Origin: Glandiceps talaboti | Taxonomy: Eukaryota; Hemichordata; Enteropneusta; Spengelidae | Assembly (NCBI RefSeq): GCF_964340395.1 | Contig: NC_135558.1 | Location: forward strand, 20,716,371-20,780,370 | Direction of reading: 5' to 3' | DNA: 64,000 bases | Shown here: positions 37,260 to 50,696 of the stretch, piece by piece | How the letters are laid out: each line of letters begins with the position of its first letter | Position numbering within the stretch: position 1 is the first letter of the stretch | Notes under the pieces: model-generated | What the model was told of the DNA's origin: nothing | The model's input: only the letters and a program-made list of their open reading frames with translations | Databases searched by the model: none | Made by a program: the position numbers and the translations under genes

Positions 37260-40200
37260 TCTTTTGTCAGTTCCAACTTCCAAGCATATGACAAGCTGTG
37301 ACAATGTTATGTTACAAGTAGATTGTAGCTGAATGAAGAATTATTTTGGAGATTAGAGTACTTATATTGTCAGCAGTAATATTTTTCAAAAAAGTCAATG
37401 TGAGTAGCATCAATAGTAAATGTTCGAATCTGAATGACAGTTATTTCATTCCATCAATAAATTTATACTGTATTGTTTGTTTGATTCATTCCTTTAAGGA
37501 TGGATCTCAAGGCCAAGGAAGCTGGTACGAAGATGGAAAAAAGATAAACATCAGACAGCCAATCAAGAAGAGAAAGAAGTAAGCGAACATTTGAAATTGT
37601 AAAATTATTGAAAATGGCCATTAGGTTTTATTGACCAATAATTACGTTCATTCAGCAATGGAAAGTACAAGTTATCTAAAGAGTGTTTTGTCATTTCCAA
37701 GCATGTGACAAGCTGTGACAATCTTATGTTACAAGTAGATTGTAGCTGAATGAAGAATTATTTTGGTGATTAGAGTACTTATATTGTCAGCAGTAATATT
37801 TTTCAAAAAAGTCAATGTGAGTAGCATCAATAGTAAATGTTCGAATCTGAATGACTGTTATTTCATTCCATCAATAAGTTTATACTGTATTGTTTGTTTG
37901 ATTCATTCCTTTAAGGATGGATCTCAAGGCCAAGGAAGCTGGTACGAAGATGGAAAGAAGATGAACATCAGACAGCCAATCAAGAAGAGAAAGAAGTAAG
38001 CGAACATTTGAAAATGTAAAATTACTGAAAATGGCCATTAGGTTTATTGACCAATAATTACGTTCATTCGGCAATGGAAAGTACAAGTTATCTAAAGGGT
38101 CTTTTGTCAGTTCCAAGCATATGAGAAGCTGTGACAATCTTATGTTACAAGTAGATTGTAGCTGAATGAAGAATTATTTTGGAGATTAGCATACTTATAT
38201 TATCAGCAGTAATATTTTTCAAAAAGGTCAATGTGAGTAGCATCAATAGTAAATGTTAGAATCTGAATGACTGTTATTTCATTACATCAATAAGTTTATA
38301 CTGTATTGTTTGTTTGATTCATTCCCTTAAGGATGGATCCCAAGGCCAAGGAAGCTGGTACGAAGATGGAAAGAAGATGAACATCAGACAGCCAATTAAG
38401 AAGATAAAGAAGTAAGCGAACATTTGAAATTGAAAATTACTGAAAATGGCCATTAGGTTTTATTGACCAATAATTACTTTCATTCAGCAATGGAAAGTAC
38501 AAGTTATCTAAAGGGTCTTTTGTCAGTTCCAAGCATATGACAAGCTGTGACAATCTTATGTTACAAATAGATTGTAACTAAATGAAGAATTATTTTGGAG
38601 ATTAGAGTACTTATATTATCAGCAGTAATATTTTTCAAAAAGGTCGATGTGAGTAGCATCACAAGTAAATGTTAGAATCTGAATGACTGTTATTTCATTC
38701 CATCAATAAGTTTATACTGTATTGTTTGTTTGATTCATTCCTTTAAGGATGGATCTCAAGGCCAAGGAAGCTGGTACGAAGATGGAAAGAAGATGAACAT
38801 CAGACAGCCAATCAAGAAGAGAAAGAAGTAAGCGAACATTTGAAATTGTAAAAATTACTGAAAATGGCCATTAGGTTTTATTGACCAATAATTACGTTCA
38901 TTCAGCAATGGAAAGAACAAGTTATCTAAAGGTTCTTTTGTCAGTTCAAAGCATATGACAAGCTGTGACAATCTTATGTTATAAGTAGATTGTAGCTGAA
39001 TGAAGAATTATTTTGGAAATAAGCATACTTATATTATCAGCAGTAATATTTTTCAAAAAGGTCAATGTGAGTAGCATCAATACATAGTAAATGTTAGAAT
39101 CTGAATGACTGTTATTTCATCCCATCAATAAGTTTATACTGTATTGTTTGTTTGATTCATTCCTTTAAGGATGGATCTCAAGGCCAAGGAAGCTGGTACG
39201 AAGATGGAAAGAAGATGAACATCAGACAGCCAATCAAGAAGAGAAAGAAGTGAGCGAACATTTGAAATTGTAAAATTACTGAAAATGGCCATTAGGTTTT
39301 ATTGACCAATAATTACGTTCATTCAGCAATGGAAAGTACAAGTTATCTAAAAAGTCTTTTGTCAGTTCCAACTTCCAAGCATATGACAAGCTGTGACAAT
39401 GTTATGTTACAAGTAGATTGTAGCTGAATGAAGAATTATTTTGGAGATTAGAGTACTTATATTGTCAGCAGTAATATTTTTCAAAAAAGTCAATGTGAGT
39501 AGCATCAATAGTAAATGTTCGAATCTGAATGACAGTTATTTCATTCCATCAATAAATTTATACTGTATTGTTTGTTTGATTCATTCCTTTAAGGATGGAT
39601 CTCAAGGCCAAGGAAGCTGGTACGAAGATGGAAAAAAGATAAACATCAGACAGCCAATCAAGAAGAGAAAGAAGTAAGCGAACATTTGAAATTGTAAAAT
39701 TATTGAAAATGGCCATTAGGTTTTATTGACCAATAATTACGTTCATTCAGCAATGGAAAGTACAAGTTATCTAAAGAGTGTTTTGTCATTTCCAAGCATG
39801 TGACAAGCTGTGACAATCTTATGTTACAAGTAGATTGTAGCTGAATGAAGAATTATTTTGGTGATTAGAGTACTTATATTGTCAGCAGTAATATTTTTCA
39901 AAAAAGTCAATGTGAGTAGCATCAATAGTAAATGTTCGAATCTGAATGACTGTTATTTCATTCCATCAATAAGTTTATACTGTATTGTTTGTTTGATTCA
40001 TTCCTTTAAGGATGGATCTCAAGGCCAAGGAAGCTGGTACGAAGATGGAAAGAAGATGAACATCAGACAGCCAATCAAGAAGAGAAAGAAGTAAGCGAAC
40101 ATTTGAAAATGTAAAATTACTGAAAATGGCCATTAGGTTTATTGACCAATAATTACGTTCATTCGGCAATGGAAAGTACAAGTTATCTAAAGGGTCTTTT

Positions 40201-41380
40201 GTCAGTTCCAAGCATATGAGAAGCTGTGACAATCTTATGTTACAAGTAGATTGTAGCTGAATGAAGAATTATTTTGGAGATTAGCATACTTATATTATCA
40301 GCAGTAATATTTTTCAAAAAGGTCAATGTGAGTAGCATCAATAGTAAATGTTAGAATCTGAATGACTGTTATTTCATTACATCAATAAGTTTATACTGTA
40401 TTGTTTGTTTGATTCATTCCCTTAAGGATGGATCCCAAGGCCAAGGAAGCTGGTACGAAGATGGAAAGAAGATGAACATCAGACAGCCAATTAAGAAGAT
40501 AAAGAAGTAAGCGAACATTTGAAATTGAAAATTACTGAAAATGGCCATTAGGTTTTATTGACCAATAATTACTTTCATTCAGCAATGGAAAGTACAAGTT
40601 ATCTAAAGGGTCTTTTGTCAGTTCCAAGCATATGACAAGCTGTGACAATCTTATGTTACAAATAGATTGTAACTAAATGAAGAATTATTTTGGAGATTAG
40701 AGTACTTATATTATCAGCAGTAATATTTTTCAAAAAGGTCGATGTGAGTAGCATCAATAGTAAATGTTAGAATCTGAATGACTGTTATTTCATTCCATCA
40801 ATAAGTTTATACTGTATTGTTTGTTTGATTCATTCCTTTAAGGATGGATCTCAAGGCCAAGGAAGCTGGTACGAAGATGGAAAGAAGATGAACATCAGAC
40901 AGCCAATCAAGAAGAGAAAGAAGTAAGCGAACATTTGAAATTGTAAAAATTACTGAAAATGGCCATTAGGTTTTATTGACCAATAATTACGTTCATTCAG
41001 CAATGGAAAGAACAAGTTATCTAAAGGTTCTTTTGTCAGTTCAAAGCATATGACAAGCTGTGACAATCTTATGTTATAAGTAGATTGTAGCTGAATGAAG
41101 AATTATTTTGGAAATAAGCATACTTATATTATCAGCAGTAATATTTTTCAAAAAGGTCAATGTGAGTAGCATCAATACATAGTAAATGTTAGAATCTGAA
41201 TGACTGTTATTTCATCCCATCAATAAGTTTATACTGTATTGTTTGTTTGATTCATTCCTTTAAGGATGGATCTCAAGGCCAAGGAAGCTGGTACGAAGAT
41301 GGAAAGAAGATGAACATCAGACAGCCAATCAAGAAGAGAAAGAAGTAAGCGAACATTTGAAATTGTAAAATTACTGAAAA
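37260..41380 (+). repeat. Higher-order repeat D: two tandem copies of a 2,095-bp five-monomer block
   Basis: Cassettes at 37499, 37916, 38332, 38748 and 39170 recur at 39594, 40011, 40427, 40843 and 41265, all exactly 2,095 bp apart. Shared markers include AAAAAAGATAAAC in the first cassette of each block, TTTTGGTGATTAG, and the extra ACAT in AATACATAGTAAATG. Its left part overlaps block C. Since the second large copy near 50 kb has only one such block, the tandem duplication probably arose here after, or was lost there before, the large-block copying. Confidence 0.87.
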
Positions 41381-44300
41381 TGCATAATGGCCATTAGGTT
41401 TTATTGACCAATAATTACGTTCATTCAGCAATGGAAAGTACAAGTTATCTAAAGGGTCTTTTGTCAGTTCCAAGCATGTGACAAGCTGTGACAATCTTAT
41501 GTTACAAATAGATTGTAACTAAATGAAGAATTATTTTGGAGATTAGAGTACTTATATTATCAGCAGTAATTTTTTTCAAAAAGGTCAATGTGAGTAGCAT
41601 CAATAGTAAATGTTAGAATCTGAATGACTGTTATTTCATTCCATCAATAAGTTTATACTGTATTGTTTGTTTGATTCATTCCTTTAAGGATGGATCTCAA
41701 GGCCAAGGAAGCTGGTACGAAGATGGAAAGAAGATGAGACAGCCAATCAAGAAGAGAAAGAAGTAAGCGAACATTTGAAATTGTAAAATTACTGAAAATG
41801 GCCATTAGGTTTTATTGACCAATAATTACGTTCATTCAGCAATGGAAAGAACAAGTTATCTAAAGGGTTTTTGTCAGTTCAAAGCATATGACAAGCTGTG
41901 ACAATCTTATGTTATAAGTAGATTGTAGCTGAATGAAGAATTATTTTGGAGATTAGCATACTTATATTATCAGCAGTAATATTTTTCAAAAAGGTCAATG
42001 TGAGTAGCATCAATAGTAAATGTTAGAATCTGAATGACTGTTATTTCATTCCATCAATAAGTTTATACTGTACTGTTTGATTAATTCCATTAAGGATGGA
42101 TCTCAAGGCCAAGGAAGATGGTATGAAGATGGAAAGAAGATGAACATCAGAAAGCCAATCAAGAAGAGAAAGAAGTAAGCAAACATTTGAAATTGTAAAA
42201 TTACTGAAAATGGCCATTAGGTTTATTGACCAATAATTACGTTCATTCGGCAATGGAAAGTACAAGTTATCTAAAGAGTCTTTTGTCAGTTCCAAGCATG
42301 TGACAAGCTGTGACAATCTTATGTTACAAGTAGATTGTAGCTGAATGAAGAATTATTTTGGAGATTAGCATACTTATATTATCAGCAGTAATATTTTTCA
42401 AAAAGGTCAATGTGAGTAGCATCAATAGTAAATGTTAGAATCTGAATGACTTTTATTTCATTACATCAATATGTTTATACTGTATTGTTTGTTTGATTCA
42501 TTCCTTTAAGGATGGATCCCAAGGCCAAGGAAGCTGGTACGAAGATGGAAAGAAGATGAACATCAGACAGCCAATTAAGAAGATAAAGAAGTAAGCGAAC
42601 ATTTGAAATTGAAAATTACTGAAAATGGCCATTAGGTTTTATTGACCAATAATTACTTTCATTCAGCAATGGAAAATACAAGTTATCTAAAGAGTCTTTT
42701 GTCAGTTCCAACTTCCAAGCATATGACAAGCTGTGACAATCTTATGTTAAAAGTAGATTGTAGCTGAATGAAGAATTATTTTGGAGATTAGAGTACTTAT
42801 ATTGTCAGCAGTGATATTTTTCAAAAAAGTCCATGTGAGTAGCATCAATAGTAAATGTTCGAATCTGAATGACTGTTATTTCATTCCATCAATAAGTTTA
42901 TACTGTATTGTTTGTTTGATTCATTCCTTTAAGGATGGATCTCAAGGCCAAGGAAGCTGGTACGAAGATGGAATGAAGATGAACATCAGACAGCTAATCA
43001 AGAAGAGAAAGAAGTAAGCGAACATTTGAAATTATAAAATTATTGAAAATGGCCATTACGTTTTATTGACCAATAATTACGTTCATTCAGCAATGGAAAG
43101 TACAAGTTATCTAAAGAGTCTTTTGTCAGTTCCAACTTCCAAGCATATGACAAGCTGTGACAATCTTATGTTACAAGTAGATTGTAGCTGAATGAAGAAT
43201 TATTTTGGAGATTAGAGTACTTATATTGTCAGCAGTAATATTTATCAAAAAAGTCAATGTGAGTAGCATCAATAGTAAATGTTCGAATCTGAATGACTGT
43301 TATTTCATTCCATCAATAAATTTATACTGTATTGTTTGTTTGATTCATTCCTTTAAGGGTGGATCTCAAGGCCAAGGAAGCTGGTACGAAGATGGAAAGA
43401 AGATGAACATCAGACAGCCAATCAAGAAGAGAAAGAAGTAAGCGAACATTTGAAATTGTAAAATTACTGAAAATGGCCATTATGTTTTATTGACCAATAA
43501 TTACGTTCATTCAGCAATGGAAAGTACAAGTTATCTAAAAAGTCTTTTGTCAGTTCCAACTTCCAAGCATATGACAAGCTGTGACAATCTTATGTTACAA
43601 GTAGATTGTAGCTGAATGAAGAATTATTTTGGAGATTAGAGTACTTATATTGTCAGCAGTAATATTTTTCAGAAAAGTCAATGTGAGTAGCATCAATAGT
43701 AAATGTTCGAATCTGAATGACTGTTATTTCATTCCATCAATAAGTTTATACTGTATTGTTTGTTTGATTCATTCCTTTAAGGATGGATCTCAAGGCCAAG
43801 GAAGCTGGTACGAAGATGGAAAGAAGATGAACATCAGACAGCCAATCAAGAAGAGAAAGAAGTGAGCGAACATTTGAAATTGTAAAATTACTGAAAATGG
43901 CCATTAGGTTTTATTGACCAATAATTACGTTCATTCAGCAATGGAAAGTACAAGTTATCTAAAAAGTCTTTTGTCAGTTCCAACTTCCAAGCATATGACA
44001 AGCTGTGACAATCTTATGTTACAAGTAGATTGTAGCTGAATGAAGAATTATTTTGGAGATTAGAGTACTTATATTGTCAGCAGTAATATTTTTCAAAAAA
44101 GTCAATGTGAGTAGCATCAATAGTAAATGTTCGAATCTGAATGACTGTTATTTCATTCCATCAATAAGTTTATACTGTATTGTTTGTTTGATTCATTCCT
44201 TTAAGGATGGATCTCAAGGCCAAGGAAGCTGGTACGAAGATGGAAAGAAGATGAACATCAGACAGCCAATCAAGAAGAGAAAGAAGTGAGCGAACATTTG

Positions 44301-46125
44301 AAATTGTAAAATTACTGAAAATGGCCATTAGGTTTTATTGACCAATAATTACGTTCATTCAGCAATGGAAAGTACAAGTTATCTAAAGAGTCTTTTGTCA
44401 GTTCCAACTTCCAAGCATATGACAAGCTGTGACAATCTTATGTTACAAGTAGATTGTAGCTGAATGAAGAATTATTTTGGAGATTAGAGTACTTATATTG
44501 TCAGCAGTAATATTTTTCAAAAAAGTCAATGTGAGTAGCATCAATAGTAAATGTTCGAATCTGAATGACTGTTATTTCATTCCATCAATAAGTTTATACT
44601 GTATTGTTTATTTGATTCATTCCTTTAAGGATGGATCTCAAGGCCAAGGAAGCTGGTACGAAGATGGAAAGAAGATGAACATCAGACAGCCAATCAAGAA
44701 GAGAAAGAAGTAAGCGAACATTTGAAATTGTAAAATTACTGAAAATGGCCATTAGGTTTATTGACCAATAATTACGTTCATTCGGCAATGGAAAGTACAA
44801 GTTATCTAAAGGGTCTTTTGTCAGTTCCAAGCATATGAGAAGCTGTGACAATCTTATGTTACAAGTAGATTGTAGCTGAATGAAGAATTATTTTGGAGAT
44901 TAGCATACTTATATTATCAGCAGTAATATTTTTCAAAAAGGTCAATGTGAGTAGCATCAATAGTAAATGTTCGAATCTGAATGACTGTTATTTCATTCCA
45001 TCAATAAGTTTATACTGTATTGTTTGTTTGATTCATTCCTTTAAGGATGGATCTCAAGGCCAAGGAAGCTGGTACGAAGATGGAAAGAAGATGAACATCA
45101 GACAGCCAATCAAGAAGAGAAAGAAGTAAGCGATTATTTGAAATTGTAAAATTATTGAAAATGGCCATTAGGTTTTATTGACCAATAATTACGTTCATTC
45201 AGCAATGAAAAGTACAAGTTATCTAAAGATTCTTTTGTCATTTCCAACTTCCAAGCATATGACAAGCTGTGACAATCTTATGTTACAAGTAGATTGTAGC
45301 TGAATGAAGAATTATTTTTGAGATTAGCATACTTATATTATCAGCAGTAATATTTTTCAAAAAGGTCAATGTGAGTAGCATCAATAGTAAATGTTCGAAT
45401 CTGAATAACTGTTATTTCATTCCATCAATAACTTTATACTGTATTGTTTGTTTGATTCATTCCTTTAAGGATGGATCCCAAGGCCAAGGAAGCTGGTACG
45501 AAGATGGAAAGAAGATGAACATCAGACAGCCAATCAAGAAGAGAAAGAAGTAAGCGAACATTTGAAATTGTAAAATTACTGAAAATAGCCATTAGGTTTA
45601 TTGACCAATAATTACGTTCATTCGGCAATGGAAAGTACAAGTTATCTAAAGGGTCTTTTGTCAGTTCCAAGCATATGAGAAGCTGTGACAATCTTATGTT
45701 ACAAGTAGATTGTAGTTGAATGAAGAATTATTTTGGAGATTAGCATACTTATATTATCAGCAGTAATATTTTTCAAAAAAGTCAATGTGAGTAGCATCAA
45801 TAGTAAATGTTCTAATCTGAATGACTGTTATTTCATTCCATCAATAAGTTTATACTGTATTGTTTGTTTGGTTCATTCCTTTAAGGATGGATCTCAAGGC
45901 CAAGGAAGCTGGTACGAAGATGGAAAGAAGATGAACATCAGACAGCTAATCAAGAAGAGAAAGAAGTAAGCGAACATTTGAAATTGTAAAATTATTGAAA
46001 ATGGCCATTAGGTTTTATTGACCAATAATTACGTTCATTCAGCAATGGAAAGTACAAGTTATCTAAAGGGTCTTTTGTCAGTTCCAACTTCCAAGCATAT
46101 GACAAGCTGTGACAATGTTATGTTA
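38511..46125 (+). repeat. Mosaic array segment between the two large blocks (18 monomers)
   Basis: Cassettes start at 38748, 39170, 39594, 40011, 40427, 40843, 41265, 41689, 42095, 42511, 42934, 43358, 43782, 44206, 44630, 45046, 45470 and 45886. Those at 40843-42095 recur 10,515 bp downstream. Those at 42511-43358 match 29909-30756 at 12,602 bp and also 34124-34971 at 8,387 bp. Those at 45470-45886 match 32444-32860 in position at 13,026 bp. The unit ending at 42,095 is the shortest in the window (406 bp from the previous cassette). Confidence 0.85.
41689..41762 (+). other. Cassette copy 100 with in-frame 6-nt deletion
   Basis: Six bases (AACATC) are missing, removing two residues (N, I) and keeping phase 0 open to the basic end. 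The same deletion is seen at 52,204 (its 10,515-bp partner) and at 55,540. It is one of only two kinds of length change seen inside the cassette. Confidence 0.83.
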
Positions 46126-49100
46126 CAAGTAGATTGTAGCTGAATGAAGAATTATTTTGGAGATTAGCATACTTATATTATCAGCAGTAATATTTTTCAA
46201 AAAGGTCAATGTGAGTAGCATCAATAGTAAATGTTAGAATCTGAATGACTTTTATTTCATTACATCAATATGTTTATACTGTATTGTTTGTTTGATTCAT
46301 TCCTTTAAGGATGGATCCCAAGGCCAAGGAAGCTGGTACGAAGATGGAAAGAAGATGAACATCAGACAGCCAATTAAGAAGATAAAGAAGTAAGCGAACA
46401 TTTGAAATTGAAAATTACTGAAAATGGCCATTAGGTTTTATTGACCAATAATTACTTTCATTCAGCAATGGAAAATACAAGTTATCTAAAGAGTCTTTTG
46501 TCAGTTCCAACTTCCAAGCATATGACAAGCTATGACAATCTTATGTTAAAAGTAGATTGTAGCTGAATGAAGAATTATTTTGGAGATTAGAGTACTTATA
46601 TTGTCAGCAGTGATATTTTTCAAAAAAGTCCATGTGAGTAGCATCAATAGTAAATGTTCGAATCTGAATGACTGTTATTTCATTCCATCAATAAGTTTAT
46701 ACTGTATTGTTTGTTTGATTCATTCCTTTAAGGATGGATCTCAAGGCCAAGGAAGCTGGTACGAAGATGGAATGAAGATGAACATCAGACAGCTAATCAA
46801 GAAGAGAAAGAAGTAAGCGAACATTTGAAATTATAAAATTATTGAAAATGGCCATTAGGTTTTATTGACCAATAATTACGTTCATTCAGCAATGGAAAGT
46901 ACAAGTTATCTAAAGAGTCTTTTGTCAGTTCCAACTTCCAAGCATATGACAAGCTGTGACAATCTTATGTTACAAGTAGATTGTAGCTGAATGAAGAATT
47001 ATTTTGGAGATTAGAGTACTTATATTGTCAGCAGTAATATTTTTCAAAAAAGTCAATGTGAGTAGCATCAATAGTAAATGTTCGAATCTGAATGACTGTT
47101 ATTTCATTCCATCAATAAATTTATACTGTATTGTTTGTTTGATTCATTCCTTTAAGGGTGGATCTCAAGGCCAAGGAAGCTGGTACGAAGATGGAAAGAA
47201 GATGAACATCAGACAGCCAATCAAGAAGAGAAAGAAGTAAGCGAACATTTGAAATTGTAAAATTACTGAAAATGGCCATTAGGTTTTATTGACCAATAAT
47301 TACGTTCATTCAGCAATGGAAAGTACAAGTTATCTAAAAAGTCTTTTGTCAGTTCCAACTTCCAAGCATATGACAAGCTGTGACAATCTTATGTTACAAG
47401 TAGATTGTAGCTGAATGAAGAATTATTTTGGAGATTAGAGTACTTATATTGTCAGCAGTAATATTTTTCAAAAAAGTCAATGTGAGTAGCATCAATAGTA
47501 AATGTTCGAATCTGAATGACTGTTATTTCATTCCATCAATAAGTTTATACTGTATTGTTTGTTTGATTCATTCCTTTAAGGATGGATCTCAAGGCCAAGG
47601 AAGCTGGTACGAAGATGGAAAGAAGATGAACATCAGACAGCCAATCAAGAAGAGAAAGAAGTGAGCGAACATTTTAAATTGTAAAATTACTGAAAATGGC
47701 CATTAGGTTTTATTGACCAATAATTACGTTCATTCAGCAATGGAAAGTACAAGTTATCTAAAGAGTCTTTTGTCAGTTCCAACTTCCAAGCATATGACAA
47801 GCTGTGACAATCTTATGTTACAAGTAGATTGTAGCTGAATGAAGAATTATTTTGGAGATTAGAGTACTTATATTGTCAGCAGTAATATTTTTCAAAAAAG
47901 TCAATGTGAGTAGCATCAATAGTAAATGTTCGAATCTGAATGACTGTTATTTCATTCCATCAATAAGTTTATACTGTATTGTTTATTTGATTCATTCCTT
48001 TAAGGATGGATCTCAAGGCCAAGGAAGCTGGTACGAAGATGGAAAGAAGATGAACATCAGACAGCCAATCAAGAAGAGAAAGAAGTAAGCGAACATTTGA
48101 AATTGTAAAATTACTGAAAATGGCCATTAGGTTTATTGACCAATAATTACGTTCATTCGGCAATGGAAAGTACAAGTTATCTAAAGGGTCTTTTGTCAGT
48201 TCCAAGCATATGAGAAGCTGTGACAATCTTATGTTACAAGTAGATTGTAGCTGAATGAAGAATTATTTTGGAGATTAGCATACTTATATTATCAGCAGTA
48301 ATATTTTTCAAAAAGGTCAATGTGAGTAGCATCAATAGTAAATGTTCGAATCTGAATGACTGTTATTTCATTCCATCAATAAGTTTATACTGTATTGTTT
48401 GTTTGATTCATTCCTTTAAGGATGGATCTCAAGGCCAAGGAAGCTGGTACGAAGATGGAAAGAAGATGAACATCAGACAGCCAATCAAGAAGAGAAAGAA
48501 GTAAGCGAACATTTGAAATTGTAAAATTACTGAAAATGGCCATTAGGTTTATTGACCAATAATTACGTTCATTCGGCAATGGAAAGTACAAGTTATCTAA
48601 AGGGTCTTTTGTCAGTTCCAAGCATATGAGAAGCTGTGACAATCTTATGTTACAAGTAGATTGTAGCTGAATGAAGAATTATTTTGGAGATTAGCATACT
48701 TATATTATCAGCAGTAATATTTTTCAAAAAGGTCAATGTGAGTAGCATCAATAGTAAATGTTCGAATCTGAATGACTGTTATTTCATTCCATCAATAAGT
48801 TTATACTGTATTGTTTGTTTGATTCATTCCTTTAAGGATGGATCTCAAGGCCAAGGAAGCTGGTACGAAGATGGAAAGAAGATGAACATCAGACAGCCAA
48901 TCAAGAAGAGAAAGAAGTAAGCGATTATTTGAAATTGTAAAATTATTGAAAATGGCCATTAGGTTTTATTGACCAATAATTACGTTCATTCAGCAATGGA
49001 AAGTACAAGTTATCTAAAGAGTGTTTTGTCAGTTCCAACTTCCAAGCATATGACAAGCTGTGACAATCTTATGTTACAAGTAGATTGTAGCTGAATGAAG

Positions 49101-50696
49101 AATTATTTTGGAGATTAGAGTACTTATATTATCAGCAGTAATATTTTTCAAAAAAGTCAATGTGAGTAGCATCAATAGTAAATGTTCGAATCTGAATGAC
49201 TGTTATTTCATTCCATCAATAAGTTTATACTGTATTGTTTGTTTGGTTCATTCTTTTAAGGATGGATCTCAAGGCCAAGGAAGCTGGTACGAAGATGGAA
49301 AGAAGATGAACATCAGACAGCCAATCAAGAAGAGAAAGAAGTAAGCGAACATTTGAAATTGTAAAATTACTGAAAATGGCCATTAGGTTTTATTGACCAA
49401 TAATTACGTTCATTCAGCAATGGAAAGTACAAGTTATCTAAAGAGTCTTTTGTCAGTTCCAACTTCCAAGCATATGACAAGCTGTGACAATGTTATGTTA
49501 CAAGTAGATTGTAGCTGAATGAAGAATTATTTTGGAGATTAGAGTACTTATATTGTCAGCAGTAATATTTTTCAAAAAAGTCAATGTGAGTAGCATCAAT
49601 AGTAAATGTTCGAATCTGAATGACAGTTATTTCATTCCATCAATAAATTTATACTGTATTGTTTGTTTGATTCATTCCTTTAAGGATGGATCTCAAGGCC
49701 AAGGAAGCTGGTACGAAGATGGAAAAAAGATAAACATCAGACAGCCAATCAAGAAGAGAAAGAAGTAAGCGAACATTTGAAATTGTAAAATTATTGAAAA
49801 TGGCCATTAGGTTTTATTGACCAATAATTACGTTCATTCAGCAATGGAAAGTACAAGTTATCTAAAGAGTGTTTTGTCATTTCCAAGCATGTGACAAGCT
49901 GTGACAATCTTATGTTACAAGTAGATTGTAGCTGAATGAAGAATTATTTTGGTGATTAGAGTACTTATATTGTCAGCAGTAATATTTTTCAAAAAAGTCA
50001 ATGTGAGTAGCATCAATAGTAAATGTTCGAATCTGAATGACTGTTATTTCATTCCATCAATAAGTTTATACTGTATTGTTTGTTTGATTCATTCCTTTAA
50101 GGATGGATCTCAAGGCCAAGGAAGCTGGTACGAAGATGGAAAGAAGATGAACATCAGACAGCCAATCAAGAAGAGAAAGAAGTAAGCGAACATTTGAAAA
50201 TGTAAAATTACTGAAAATGGCCATTAGGTTTATTGACCAATAATTACGTTCATTCGGCAATGGAAAGTACAAGTTATCTAAAGGGTCTTTTGTCAGTTCC
50301 AAGCATATGAGAAGCTGTGACAATCTTATGTTACAAGTAGATTGTAGCTGAATGAAGAATTATTTTGGAGATTAGCATACTTATATTATCAGCAGTAATA
50401 TTTTTCAAAAAGGTCAATGTGAGTAGCATCAATAGTAAATGTTCGAATCTGAATGACTGTTATTTCATTACATCAATAAGTTTATACTGTATTGTTTGTT
50501 TGATTCATTCCCTTAAGGATGGATCCCAAGGCCAATGAAGCTGGTACGAAGATGGAAAGAAGATGAACATCAGACAGCCAATTAAGAAGATAAAGAAGTA
50601 AGCGAACATTTGAAATTGAAAATTACTGAAAATGGCCATTAGGTTTTATTGACCAATAATTACTTTCATTCAGCAATGGAAAGTACAAGTTATCTA
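46126..50696 (+). repeat. Large block C, second copy (11 monomers)
   Basis: Cassettes start at 46310, 46733, 47157, 47581, 48005, 48421, 48837, 49261, 49685, 50102 and 50518, each 12,186 bp after its partner in 33,940-38,510. The copies part at about 38,514/50,700, where AAGGGTC faces AAGAGTC and the 7-nt insert differs. The last cassette here has acquired a nonsense change absent from its partner. Confidence 0.9.
50518..50597 (+). pseudogene. Cassette copy 121 with premature stop
   Basis: A GGA to TGA change at codon 7 (50536-50538) truncates the phase-0 frame after six residues. The 12,186-bp partner at 38,332 has an intact codon, so the mutation followed the block duplication. The splice-like signals remain. 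Confidence 0.78.

Larger units (their letters stand above)
33940..38510 (+). repeat. Large block C, first copy (11 monomers), repeated 12,186 bp downstream
   Basis: Cassettes start at 34124, 34547, 34971, 35395, 35819, 36235, 36651, 37075, 37499, 37916 and 38332. All eleven recur in the same order exactly 12,186 bp later (46310 to 50518), with only scattered single-base differences (for example AAGCATGGA here at 36,235 against AAGGATGGA). The first four also recur at a shift of 8,387 bp (42511 to 43782), so part of this block exists three times. Confidence 0.9.
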
